Assembly: GCA_030762175.1 (NCBI GenBank) | Contig: CM060830.1 | Span: forward strand, 46,907,001-46,971,000 | Reading direction: 5' to 3' | Length of the DNA: 64,000 bases | DNA from: Metallyticus violacea | Lineage: Eukaryota; Arthropoda; Insecta; Mantodea; Metallyticidae | Shown: positions 7,528 through 15,714 of the stretch, in pieces | How positions within the stretch are numbered: the stretch's first letter is position 1 | Layout of the letters: each line of letters opens with the position of its first letter | Notes under the pieces: generated by a model | The model's input: only the letters and a program-made list of their open reading frames with translations | What the model was told of the DNA's origin: nothing | Databases searched by the model: none | Translations under genes and position numbers: made by a program

Positions 7528-8262
7528 TTAGTATTCTTCCCACGAAACCTTTGACGGAAATAGTTCGGTAATTATTTCTTTATATTTCTGACCTTTGTTT
7601 GACTTTATCTGATTGAAGGGTTCGTTATTTTGCAAATGTCCGTTGGTTAAAAGAAGAATTTGCCTATATTTACTCTTATCCGATGATGTCACTTTTGAGA
7701 GATCTACCTTTTTTCTTGTCAATAATTCCCACAAACCACGAGTTCCCTTGAAATATCTATTCTTTACATACAAATCGTTATCCTCTATTCTAATTACTGA
7801 ATCGCCAATCCTAAAACTTCCGTCCTTATCCCTATAGATGCCAAAGACGGTGTCTGTTGCTCTAGGGGTGTGTAAATAGGGTGCCATGTAAGGTCCGGCT
7901 AGATATCCAAAGTTCTGATTAGTAAATTCTTCAATTTCCTTTTTCTCGTCTGGTGGTAATGGTAAAGCCCTGGTCTCCTCTTCGTCCACTTCTACATAAT
8001 CTACTTTCTGTTCTTCTTGTTCTTCTTCTTTCTTGTCGTCTGGAGAGAGAAAGACGAGCCGTTTTTTAACCTCGCGCTTTGGCGAAGGCTGCAGTTCCCG
8101 CTGCTGCTGTTGTGGTAATAAGGGAAGTGGAGGACGACTGACTTTAAATTTAAGCAACTCTTTGTAGGGATCCCTTACGGTTATTTTTCTTTTCTTTTTT
8201 CTCTTTATGGAACAGTGGGCATCTAAGAATTGCTGAGAGACTAAAAATGATTTATGCAACAT
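7528..8262 (-). CDS. Conserved Polinton protein of unknown function (244 aa)
   Basis: Two-part protein. Residues 1-115 are low-complexity (Lys/Arg cluster SIKRKKKRKI, a poly-Gln run, then an acidic Glu-rich stretch). Residues 116-244 form a compact domain with FGIYRDKDGSFRIGDSVIRI, NRYFKGTRGLWELLTRKK and a closing YRQILLLTNGHLQNNEPF segment. I know this domain from many animal Polinton-like loci (possibly the family called DUF8207), with no established role. The ATG abuts the stop codon of the upstream 108-aa gene. A virion or DNA-linked role is guesswork. Confidence 0.8.
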   Translation of the reverse strand: MLHKSFLVSQQFLDAHCSIKRKKKRKITVRDPYKELLKFKVSRPPLPLLPQQQQRELQPSPKREVKKRLVFLSPDDKKEEEQEEQKVDYVEVDEEETRALPLPPDEKKEIEEFTNQNFGYLAGPYMAPYLHTPRATDTVFGIYRDKDGSFRIGDSVIRIEDNDLYVKNRYFKGTRGLWELLTRKKVDLSKVTSSDKSKYRQILLLTNGHLQNNEPFNQIKSNKGQKYKEIITELFPSKVSWEEY

Positions 8263-8589
8263 TTAATGTTTTATTAGAGCTGTTAGTCCTGTCAATACTG
8301 CAGACAGCAAAGGTATCAAAAACCCTCCCTTTTGAATTATAATATTTCTCTTGCTGTTAACCTTTTGAGATTTATCCACCACTTGTCTGAGGTCGTTCTT
8401 ATATTTTCTCAGATTGCGTAGGGTACATTTGCTTACCTTACAGTTACCATTCAAAACATTTAGAGCGCATTCGGCAATAGCCAATATGAGCTCTTTGTCT
8501 GCCTTCTCCAAAATGGCTGTCCTCAGTTTCGGTTTGGCTCTTTTAAGCACGTGAAGCATGTGGTAGTTCGATCTTATCCGCTTGCTCAT
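8263..8589 (-). CDS. Small Polinton protein with hydrophobic Gly-rich C-terminus (108 aa)
   Basis: The start is the ATG at 8589, overlapping the ATPase by 47 nt. It has a basic helical N-terminus (MSKRIRSNYHMLHVLKRAKP), a central segment with ECALNVLNGNCKVSKCTLRN and a run of basic residues. The short hydrophobic tail (QKGGFLIPLLSAVLTGLTAL) could be membrane-active or a capsid-packing peptide. It matches the type of small protein regularly found beside the ATPase in animal Polintons. Function unknown; a virion role is inferred from size, tail and position. Confidence 0.75.
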   Translation of the reverse strand: MSKRIRSNYHMLHVLKRAKPKLRTAILEKADKELILAIAECALNVLNGNCKVSKCTLRNLRKYKNDLRQVVDKSQKVNSKRNIIIQKGGFLIPLLSAVLTGLTALIKH

Positions 8590-9220
8590 GCTGGTAAACA
8601 ACAGTGGGAAGCTCCGAGGGGAAAATGTTGGTTCTAAATCTTAATCTATTATCGGTCTCCTGACACAAATCAAATAACATATACCCGTGAGGTTTTTTCG
8701 TAGCATCTAAATAGGCCTGAAAAAGAGATTTCCAATTTTCTGGGTATATTTGTCTGGCTAGATGGGCTATTTGATTCTTATCCCTAACGTTTTTAAAGAC
8801 TACGATGTATTTAGCATTTAATGATATATCTCTACAATATTTACCCTGATGAAAAAGATTTTGAGTAATTAAAATGACACTTATATTTCTATGATGACTA
8901 CCCTTTGTAAACAAATCGCACACCTCTCTCGAATAAACAGAATTTAACAAATCGTCTAATATCACCAGCTTTGGCTCTCTTTTCCGGTTCTCAAATTTTG
9001 GAACACCAACGTGAAATTTTACATGTTTTAACTTGGGAACCGCCGACTCTTCGCTATAACACCACAATATTTCTTTAAACTGACTAACAGTGCACAACTG
9101 CTTTAAGTTTTTAATCAGTTTTACACAAAATACCGTTTTACCCGAACCTGAACTGCCACTAATTATCAGAGTGAAGGGGTGCTGAAATTTTACGACAGGC
9201 AGTGCTCTCTCTTTGTCCAT
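8543..9220 (-). CDS. ATP: DNA-packaging ATPase, FtsK/HerA (A32-like) family
   Basis: 225 aa. The Walker A motif GSSGSGKT is at residues 22-29, the Walker B strand PKLVILDD ends at Asp89-Asp90, and a sensor-like ILITQNLF follows. These match Polinton and nucleocytoplasmic-virus packaging ATPases. It would pump genomic DNA into procapsids. The start overlaps the 85-aa gene by 62 nt in another frame, and its 3' end overlaps the next gene. This is the classic tight packing of this block. Confidence 0.93.
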   Translation of the reverse strand: MDKERALPVVKFQHPFTLIISGSSGSGKTVFCVKLIKNLKQLCTVSQFKEILWCYSEESAVPKLKHVKFHVGVPKFENRKREPKLVILDDLLNSVYSREVCDLFTKGSHHRNISVILITQNLFHQGKYCRDISLNAKYIVVFKNVRDKNQIAHLARQIYPENWKSLFQAYLDATKKPHGYMLFDLCQETDNRLRFRTNIFPSELPTVVYQHEQADKIELPHASRA

Positions 9221-9416
9221 GCGTGCAACGCCTAAATTTTTCCAATTTTTGCCTCAAATCGTCTGTTAGCCTATACAATACATATTCTACATCGTATGGT
9301 GGATATTGCTCAAACACTTTCAAAGGAATAAGCCTTAGCTCTTCATTGGTACAATATTTTAGCCCCTTTCGCTTCTCCAAATACTTTGACACAGCTGCCT
9401 TCACTTCCAAATCCAT
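9159..9416 (-). CDS. Small unknown protein preceding the ATPase (85 aa)
   Basis: First gene behind its own TATA box (9446-9454), with the ATG about 38 nt below it. It has a helical, charged N-terminal half (EVKAAVSKYLEKRKG), then YDVEYVLYRLTDDLRQKLEK. The last 20 codons overlap the ATPase start. I do not recognise it. Length, position and codon openness favour a real gene, but no domain is visible. Confidence 0.55.
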   Translation of the reverse strand: MDLEVKAAVSKYLEKRKGLKYCTNEELRLIPLKVFEQYPPYDVEYVLYRLTDDLRQKLEKFRRCTHGQRESTACRKISAPLHSDN

Positions 9417-9436
9417 AATGAGAGGAAATGATTCGG

Positions 9437-12400
9437 TCAGCTGGGCTTTATATACCCGAATGGAACCGAATCATAATTTGATATTCGTCTCCTCTTGTGA
9501 AAACAAATCCTATAGATTTTATCTTCAGGTTCGGAAACGACATGAACTCCATCAGATCTTTTGCGTTTAATTTTCTTTTCCGTTCTAACCACAATGTTTC
9601 GCTCCTCATTTTCATTCAAAATTAAATTTTTAATGGCATCAAAATTTACTAGCTGCAAAGAAGCATAATTTAAAGTTATTCCCCTCACTTTGCATATAGT
9701 TTTGAAATTTCCATTTGCCAATTTAATCTTGTAAGCGTAATTTTTTGGTCCTCCAGACACAAATTCTGAAATGTAAGCTTCGGGCCCATAGTCTGCAAGT
9801 TCATCGGTCATATCTCCCAAGTTATCTCCACATTTAACCTTACACTCTTCTCCTTTTCTAACCTCAAAAATGATAGAATCGGTATCTGTGTACAAAATGT
9901 CTTCGTTAAGGGCCTCCAAATAGGTATATAACTTAAGTCTTGCACCAGCAGTGACATATGCCCCGAGTATTTCGTTGGTATGTGCCAGCGAAGGGGCGTC
10001 AGCCTGGTCGGCATATTTCCACGAGAGCCAAACGACCTGGTCGCTTGCAAACATTAAATTTTGCACCTCTATCCCGGGGGTGATCAAAAAAGCGAATAAT
10101 TCTCGAGGTTCCCTAATCATTTTTGTTCGCGATCTATTGCCCTGTTCAGTGAGTTTTCCCCAAAAACTATTTAGACACAATTTTGCCAAAGACCTTGCAC
10201 CGGGATTCTTTTTGATTGCCGTTTTATCCAAAAGTATTCCTTCGCTCTGAAAAAAGCTCCTTACATAGGATTCCTCGTCTTCTTCGCTCTTAACCCAGGA
10301 AGGATAGCCACTGGCTTCTGCCTTTAATTTTAAAAAACTATTTATGTATTCTACAAACAAACCCCCCTTGTTTTCACATTTATCATACTGTTCCACCCTG
10401 TATTCGTAAAATTCATAAATTTCTCTAACTTCATAGCCCATCTCAACGGCTTTTCTTACCTCATCCACGATCCAAGTACCAATGAATTCTCTTTCATTTT
10501 CGTTGTGGTTGCAATTTGTTTCTTCGTTTCCCTGTTCCATACAACTGGCGCAAAGACCAAACAACAGCTTTTGGCGGCATCTATAGGGTAGTACGGGATG
10601 ATAAAGCTCCCGATTTTTCGCCAAAACTCTGCACTTTATTACCCCCTCTTTTTTAAGCATTGCGGGAATATTAGAGCAATCTATATGAATTGTAGGATGA
10701 CCAATAGGAAATTTAAAGTATTTGCAAATATATGGATACAATGACATGATATCAAAATATTTAATTTCAGTTTTGCGATAAGTTTTCAGCGCCTCCGTTC
10801 TACCACCATAAAGGGAGTCTCGGAGAACAAGAGGAACATTTTTCACAACGGGATCATTACTAAGCGCTGGATGTTGCCTTAAAATGTCCTCAAATTCACA
10901 CTCCCACATAACATGACAAATATACCCTGCTGACACAATTTTTTCTAGCCTTTTCAAAGTATGTTCGTACCTATCTGCAAGCGTTTCTGATTTACTGTCT
11001 ATGACTGGAACATCTCTATTATTTAAGCATGTGTGACCATGCCACAAGCATCCCATGAATTCAAAAACTTCTCTCGTCTCCTCACAAAACCCATCCACTT
11101 TGAGGTTGGGCAACTCTGGCAATCTGACCTCTCTACCATTACCTGCATGTTGAATGCGAATGTCTCGTTTAATTTCCTCGTATCTAAGCCACATGAGAGC
11201 CTTCCTGGACTGCTTATCTGCCTTTCTATAGCCTCCACAAGGTATGAGCCCTATAGTCTTTGACTGCAAGTACTTTTTCCTAAATACCTTGTTGCATGCT
11301 GAGGCTATTGTAATTGATTCTTGAAATACATCAATATTTCCTATGCTTAAGAAGGTATTCCTAAATATGGAACACGCTTCTTTCAGCACGGTAACATCTG
11401 CCCTACAGTAAGTCTCTAACTCTTCTTTAAAATTAAAAACTCCATCTTTTACAGTGTCATACCAGTTGAAAAAATCTTTTTGTTCATCTGGCATCATCTG
11501 GTCGACACCGTAATAAGAAGGATCGGGATAAGCCCCCACATAACTCATGTGTTCCAAAGTGTTAAAAAAATGGGGAAAGTATCCCTTTGTTAGAGACTTT
11601 ATGCCAAAGGCTTTGGGCAAACTTCGCAATTTCATAGGTAAAAAATTTAAACTATCCAAAAAGGTTATATGTTCCATTTTCATGCACAAAATTTTAGCAC
11701 CATTCATAATTAAATCGGGTACCCAACTCTGTTTTATGGCATAATCCAAAATAAACATAAGATCATAAGCCCGGGCATTGTGGGCTATGGCTATAATTTT
11801 TTCACAAAATGGTCTATCCTTTCTTAAATATTCTACAAATTGTTGAATGCAGTTATCTCCCCAAAAGGAGTTCTTGCGCCTTCCGCACTGACTGCATTCC
11901 AAGTCTTTGCTATTTTCACACCGAAAACAACATTGTTCTATGCAAAGCAAATTTGCAACATGTAAAAATGTAGAAGAATCCCCAATGCGAGTATTTTGTG
12001 TGCATTCAATATCGTAAAATATAAACAAAACCTTTTTGGAAGAGGGAATTTTAGGGCTCAGTGTAGGCATAAAGCACATGTGTCCAGGCATCTCGTCACT
12101 TTTACAATTTTTACAATATACCCTATAACACACATGGTTAGGTTTTAGCTGCTGACTGCAAGTTGGACAATGGCGCTTCCATTCGCAAATAGTTTTATTT
12201 CCAATTCTATTTTGCATATGATTATTCATGCAATTTTGGTTTCTAAAATATCTATTACAGATAGAACAAAACAAATAATTTCCGTCATATTTACATGGTG
12301 GAACTGCAAAACATCCCGAGCATTTGTATTGACAGTTGTGGGTTTTGATTCCTTTGTCCATCCCCTTGTTGCACCCTTCACATACATATAGTTTAGCCAT

Positions 12401-13180
12401 AGCGCCTGTAAGATTTACAATGACATTGTAATGTTTTTCTTTAGCATCATATAATAGGTTAAGTCGTTTGGATGAATTTAAATTTCCGTCAAATATAATG
12501 TTTTCACAATACAGTCCATCATAAACTACAATTCTAAATTCTGAAAAATAATTTTGAAATTGTTGTAATTCTACAATTCCTCCCCCCTTACTGAGATCAA
12601 TATTTGTATCTTTTAATAGATCATCAACTTTAGAAAGGAGTTTTCTACCCTGAGTGAAAGCTTTATAGTCTGGATCTTTATTAAAATGAGCAATTGCTAT
12701 AACTAACGCATGGGCTAAACAATTTATATGTGATTTAACTGTCACAATGCTTTTTTTCAAATGTGCCAAAGCAGACACGTCGCGGCCCTTTGTCTTTATT
12801 CTACCATTGCCTAAAGGCATCTCAATATGATCTGCTTTTATGGATAAGGTATCCGTAGCATAAAAATTGGCGTTAGATTGGCATACCTTTTCCATTAAAG
12901 CCATTATAACATTTAAATGAACTTGATCCCTCCGACGAAGACTAAGCCCTATAGGTTTATCTTGCAAATTTATAGAGTTAGTAATTGATAAACCAACCAT
13001 ATGATGTGGTTCAATATTTTGTAATACAGTATTTAAAATAGTTTGCATGGTATTTTTAAAGTAGAGTATGGGATTTTCATTGTTAGGAGATGGTTTAATT
13101 TGTATAACAAAATGCCTCCCATGAGCATTAAACCTCTTATACTCTCTGCGTGCTTCGCTTACAACTGTAATATTTTCCAT
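9437..13180 (-). CDS. POLB: Protein-primed family B DNA polymerase (pPolB)
   Basis: 1247 aa from the ATG at 13180, chosen because a splice acceptor (GTGTTTTAG) ends one base before it. The N-terminus contains HINCLAHALVIAIAHF, resembling an OTU-like Cys site (Cys154). A zinc-ribbon array of Cys pairs follows (about 267-370). Exonuclease motifs: FYDIECT (Asp390, Glu392), HNARAYD (Asp473), YCRADV (Asp595). A restriction-endonuclease-like insert, GFCEETREVFEFMGCLWHGH, is at about 697-716. Polymerase motifs: A FDIMSLYP (Asp810), B KLCLNSFWG (Lys1000), C YTDTDS (Asp1099, Asp1101). All catalytic residues are present. It would replicate the linear element from terminal-protein-primed ends. Confidence 0.96.
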   Translation of the reverse strand: MENITVVSEARREYKRFNAHGRHFVIQIKPSPNNENPILYFKNTMQTILNTVLQNIEPHHMVGLSITNSINLQDKPIGLSLRRRDQVHLNVIMALMEKVCQSNANFYATDTLSIKADHIEMPLGNGRIKTKGRDVSALAHLKKSIVTVKSHINCLAHALVIAIAHFNKDPDYKAFTQGRKLLSKVDDLLKDTNIDLSKGGGIVELQQFQNYFSEFRIVVYDGLYCENIIFDGNLNSSKRLNLLYDAKEKHYNVIVNLTGAMAKLYVCEGCNKGMDKGIKTHNCQYKCSGCFAVPPCKYDGNYLFCSICNRYFRNQNCMNNHMQNRIGNKTICEWKRHCPTCSQQLKPNHVCYRVYCKNCKSDEMPGHMCFMPTLSPKIPSSKKVLFIFYDIECTQNTRIGDSSTFLHVANLLCIEQCCFRCENSKDLECSQCGRRKNSFWGDNCIQQFVEYLRKDRPFCEKIIAIAHNARAYDLMFILDYAIKQSWVPDLIMNGAKILCMKMEHITFLDSLNFLPMKLRSLPKAFGIKSLTKGYFPHFFNTLEHMSYVGAYPDPSYYGVDQMMPDEQKDFFNWYDTVKDGVFNFKEELETYCRADVTVLKEACSIFRNTFLSIGNIDVFQESITIASACNKVFRKKYLQSKTIGLIPCGGYRKADKQSRKALMWLRYEEIKRDIRIQHAGNGREVRLPELPNLKVDGFCEETREVFEFMGCLWHGHTCLNNRDVPVIDSKSETLADRYEHTLKRLEKIVSAGYICHVMWECEFEDILRQHPALSNDPVVKNVPLVLRDSLYGGRTEALKTYRKTEIKYFDIMSLYPYICKYFKFPIGHPTIHIDCSNIPAMLKKEGVIKCRVLAKNRELYHPVLPYRCRQKLLFGLCASCMEQGNEETNCNHNENEREFIGTWIVDEVRKAVEMGYEVREIYEFYEYRVEQYDKCENKGGLFVEYINSFLKLKAEASGYPSWVKSEEDEESYVRSFFQSEGILLDKTAIKKNPGARSLAKLCLNSFWGKLTEQGNRSRTKMIREPRELFAFLITPGIEVQNLMFASDQVVWLSWKYADQADAPSLAHTNEILGAYVTAGARLKLYTYLEALNEDILYTDTDSIIFEVRKGEECKVKCGDNLGDMTDELADYGPEAYISEFVSGGPKNYAYKIKLANGNFKTICKVRGITLNYASLQLVNFDAIKNLILNENEERNIVVRTEKKIKRKRSDGVHVVSEPEDKIYRICFHKRRRISNYDSVPFGYIKPS
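9446..9454 (-). promoter_or_regulatory. TATA box inside the PolB C-terminal codons
   Basis: TATATAAAG on the minus strand lies in the last codons of the polymerase (GYIKPS). TCATTT initiator-like sequence follows 25 bp down, near the ATG at 9416. It probably drives the 85-aa/ATPase/integrase/penton block. Confidence 0.55.
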
Positions 13181-13181
13181 G

Positions 13182-13262
13182 CTAAAACACAAAATGTTAT
13201 ATAAAACTTTTCAGTTCAGCCAAAATCTTTACAAAATGTAAAAAAATAGTGTTGTTACTTAC
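13182..13262 (-). other. 5' UTR intron of the PolB transcript (81 nt)
   Basis: Minus-strand donor CACCAAT|GTAAGT (intron starts at 13262) and acceptor TTTGTGTTTTAG|C, one base before the polymerase ATG. Both sites are near-consensus, with a T-rich tract between. This would be a minimal insect-size intron. Confidence 0.7.
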
Positions 13263-13334
13263 ATTGGTGAAGACTTTGCGACGTGTTTTGTTGTACAACA
13301 AATGGTCAACTGTGGAGGAAGGTGGTGCAGTATT

Positions 13335-13480
13335 CTTTATATAGCGGCGAAAATTGCAGTTCCGCTTATGACGTATTTAGGGAGTAGTCTGCAAGTGCAC
13401 TCCGCTTATGACGTGTTTGGGCGTTAGCTGCTAACTGCAGCGTATAAAAGCTGGTAGGATAGGCTTTTCCACAGTTCACT
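13335..13480. promoter_or_regulatory. Central divergent promoter of the Polinton
   Basis: Two TATA boxes face away from each other: TATATAAAG on the minus strand (13335-13343) and TATAAAAG on the plus strand (13443-13450). About 28-32 bp below each is the same TCCACAGTT initiator-like element (13467-13475 on plus; about 13308-13316 on minus). Between them a 14-mer, TCCGCTTATGACGT, is repeated at 13361-13374 and 13401-13414, exactly 40 bp apart. It contains the CRE/ATF-like TGACGT. This drives the polymerase leftwards and the dUTPase module rightwards. Confidence 0.8.
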
Positions 13481-13597
13481 GCGACCGGGTGCAACATTGC
13501 TACAGCAAGGTAAGTATTCTACAGTTTTTTTTCTTCCTATTTTTATAATTTTTTTTCTTAAAACAAGCCTTATATAAAAGTATTATCTTCTTTGCAG
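13472..13597 (+). other. Rightward leader exon and first 5' UTR intron
   Basis: The leader exon runs from about 13472 to 13509 and ends CAGCAAG|GTAAGT. The shortest intron (13510-13597, 88 nt) ends TTCTTTGCAG|A, one base before the ATG at 13599. The same donor can pair with acceptors ending at 13936 and 14382, just before the next two ORFs. Confidence 0.72.
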
Positions 13598-13598
13598 A

Positions 13599-13910
13599 AT
13601 GGATTTTGTCAGTAGATTTAATCAATTTCAAACCACCAAAACAATGCAGATTCGAGATTTATCAAAAAATATTCCATACAACGTAGTTGCTGCATCAAGA
13701 GTAGTGACACAGTATGGACCCTCAATATCCATTAAACTTCAAAAAAATGATGAAGATCCCATTAGCGTGTTTGTTCCAAGAAAATACACGGATGTTTTTA
13801 AAGAAAGCGACATTGAAGATATTAATAATCAAAGACTATGCCTAACGTTTCAATTTCTAGGATTTAATAATCCTAACAATGCCTACAATATAACGTTTCA
13901 AAAGAAATAA
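13599..13910 (+). CDS. Small protein, possible OB-fold ssDNA-binding type (103 aa)
   Basis: First rightward gene, one base after a strong splice acceptor. The strand-rich body has PYNVVAASRVVTQYGPSISI, then DPISVFVPRKYTDVF and LCLTFQFLGFNN, ending NITFQKK. Alternating hydrophobic strands around a conserved-looking VTQYGP turn recall small OB-fold-like proteins common in arthropod mobile elements and small DNA viruses. ssDNA binding is inference from pattern and from being co-expressed with a dUTPase next to a DNA polymerase. Confidence 0.65.
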   Translation: MDFVSRFNQFQTTKTMQIRDLSKNIPYNVVAASRVVTQYGPSISIKLQKNDEDPISVFVPRKYTDVFKESDIEDINNQRLCLTFQFLGFNNPNNAYNITFQKK

Positions 13911-13936
13911 CTAAAATTGCCTTTTTTTCTTTTCAG

Positions 13937-14356
13937 ATGACTTTGCGAATTAAGCTAATTAATAATGTTACATTACCTATTAGATGCACTGAAGAATCAG
14001 CAGGCTTAGATATATTTTCACCCAAAACGTACGAGTTTCAACCTCAACAAACCATAGTTATCCCAACAGGACTATCAGCAAGACCTCCCAAGCATACTTA
14101 TCTACGAATAGTAGAAAAATCTAGTTTAGCACTATTAGGATTTACTATTAGAGGAGGATGTATAGATAGAGATTACACCGGTGAAATATGTGTAATAATG
14201 TGTAACAACTCGGATAAAAAACAAAGTATTTCAAAAAATCAAAAATTTGCACAATTAATATGTGAAAAAATATACACACCCAAAATAAAATATGTTAATA
14301 AATTAAAATGTACTAAAAGAGGAAACAAAGGCTTTGGTAGCACAGGACAGTATTAG
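13937..14356 (+). CDS. DUT: dUTPase (trimeric dUTP pyrophosphatase)
   Basis: 139 aa with all five motifs of trimeric dUTPases: I ESAGLDIFSP (about 20-29), II EKSSLALLG (60-68), III GGCIDRDYTGEICVIMCN (73-90, with the base-binding Asp77 and Tyr80), IV NQKFAQLI (101-108) and V KRGNKGFGSTG (127-137). It hydrolyses dUTP to dUMP, lowering uracil incorporation during element replication. Motif II has Lys-Ser-Ser where Arg is more usual. A CTTTTCAG acceptor ends exactly at the base before the ATG, so it is probably expressed from the shared spliced leader. A dUTPase is not one of the core Polinton genes and is likely an acquired accessory. Confidence 0.93.
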   Translation: MTLRIKLINNVTLPIRCTEESAGLDIFSPKTYEFQPQQTIVIPTGLSARPPKHTYLRIVEKSSLALLGFTIRGGCIDRDYTGEICVIMCNNSDKKQSISKNQKFAQLICEKIYTPKIKYVNKLKCTKRGNKGFGSTGQY

Positions 14357-14385
14357 TAATACTTCATTTTGTACTTCTATAGGCC

Positions 14386-15465
14386 ATGGACGATTTCATC
14401 TCTCGAAACACAAACCGATTAACTAGAAGATATGATATGCTGGCAAAAGAAATTGGTTTTAATGATTTATTTGAGGAATATACACCAGTTCATTTTCCTG
14501 AATACTGGTCAACCCTATCGTGGTTATTGTACTGGTTATGTAATGAAAACATTTGTTGTGTGCTAGGGAATGCATTTCCATGTTATGTAGCAGGAATACT
14601 CGCTGATACACCTAATCATGTTACCATATATGTTGCTATCAAAAAGGGTACACGAGAAGAAAGAATGTTAAACTTTTTGTTTTCTCCAAATAACTATGTA
14701 CATGTTAATGAAAATAATCATGTAATGGATTTTACATTTAGCCATGCACAACAGAGTAGTTTACCTTTAAACAATATACCAATACTTTCCTACTTTTGGA
14801 AAGTAGAGTGTAAAGAATATGAGTTTAACATTAAGTTAACACATATATATGTTCATAAACATGTAACTTTGCAGGACAGTTGGGTGGACTTTATGTATTT
14901 TCTTTTTAGAAACTTTGGAATTGCTTTCCAAAAACGCCTAATAGTAGGATTATTTCATAACAAGGTATTTTCTTTTAAATACCTTTGTGATCCTGTATTA
15001 AAATTAAACGGATGGCATACGTCATCAAAATTAAATTTGAACTTTTTAAAAACCAGAGCTTTATTTAACTGTTCCAATTCAAATGAATGCAAATGCACAA
15101 TATGTCATAAAAGTGCACCATCATTAAAAGGTATAGCATCAAATGTTTTGTTTGAAAACACAACTTTAAATTTTTTACATAAGGACACAAATTATTATAA
15201 TTATATGTATATGGTTGTAAACTTATTTGAGTTTGACTTTTCAATAGAACAAGTAATTCCATTTGACTTTCCTGTAAAGCTTACCGCCATGTATTATCCT
15301 GTTGACACTAACAAAAAATGTCATTTTTTATGTTACAAAGAAGATCATTATAAACCTTTTATTCATATGAAAAAATTTCATTGTGAAGATTCATTTATTA
15401 CTGAAATGCTAAAAGAAAAGGATAAATGGTGGTGTTTTATATGTTCTAAGCCAATGTTTGTGTAA
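14386..15465 (+). CDS. Cys-rich protein of unknown function (359 aa)
   Basis: Last rightward gene; the acceptor TTCTATAG|GCC lies three bases before the ATG. The N-terminal region has an FPCYVAGILA segment followed by NHVTIYVAI (about residues 64-85). This faintly recalls the nucleotidyltransferase fold, but the acidic pair expected there is not seen. A knuckle NECKCTICHKSAPSLKG is at about 233-249. Further Cys pairs (CHFLC, WWCFICS) are at the C-terminus. I recall related proteins as abundant in arthropod repeats, without known function. Codon use is very AT-rich like its two neighbours and unlike the leftward genes, hinting that the module was acquired separately. Confidence 0.7.
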   Translation: MDDFISRNTNRLTRRYDMLAKEIGFNDLFEEYTPVHFPEYWSTLSWLLYWLCNENICCVLGNAFPCYVAGILADTPNHVTIYVAIKKGTREERMLNFLFSPNNYVHVNENNHVMDFTFSHAQQSSLPLNNIPILSYFWKVECKEYEFNIKLTHIYVHKHVTLQDSWVDFMYFLFRNFGIAFQKRLIVGLFHNKVFSFKYLCDPVLKLNGWHTSSKLNLNFLKTRALFNCSNSNECKCTICHKSAPSLKGIASNVLFENTTLNFLHKDTNYYNYMYMVVNLFEFDFSIEQVIPFDFPVKLTAMYYPVDTNKKCHFLCYKEDHYKPFIHMKKFHCEDSFITEMLKEKDKWWCFICSKPMFV

Positions 15466-15481
15466 AATCATCTGAATTGTC

Positions 15482-15487
15482 AATAAA
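15482..15487 (+). terminator. Poly(A) signal after the rightward genes
   Basis: AATAAA 16 nt after the stop codon of the 359-aa gene, followed by T-rich sequence. A second AATAAA lies at 15898-15903 in the right terminal repeat. Confidence 0.55.
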
Positions 15488-15714
15488 TGTAATTTCTAAA
15501 TCAATGTAATCTATTTTTTCTTTATTTTATTAAAACCTCTATCCATATCCCTTATACATTTCTCATCAACTTACAAATATTAATACCTCAGTCCATATCA
15601 TGGGACAATTGGTAGCAATCGTAATTATTTGTTATATTGTAAGGCAAGCAAGCTAGGCTGAAACTGCATTCTTGCATTGCTTGGCTAAAACTAGTTTTTA
15701 ATGTATCAAGAAAT

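Noticed and set aside
13181..13192. Upstream extension of PolB beyond the ATG at 13180
   Set aside because: The upstream codon is not ATG and lies in the predicted intron acceptor.
13937..14356. Idea that the dUTPase is a captured host gene with its own introns
   Set aside because: The frame is short, continuous and inside the element, and the acceptor before it fits the shared leader. Origin cannot be decided without phylogeny.
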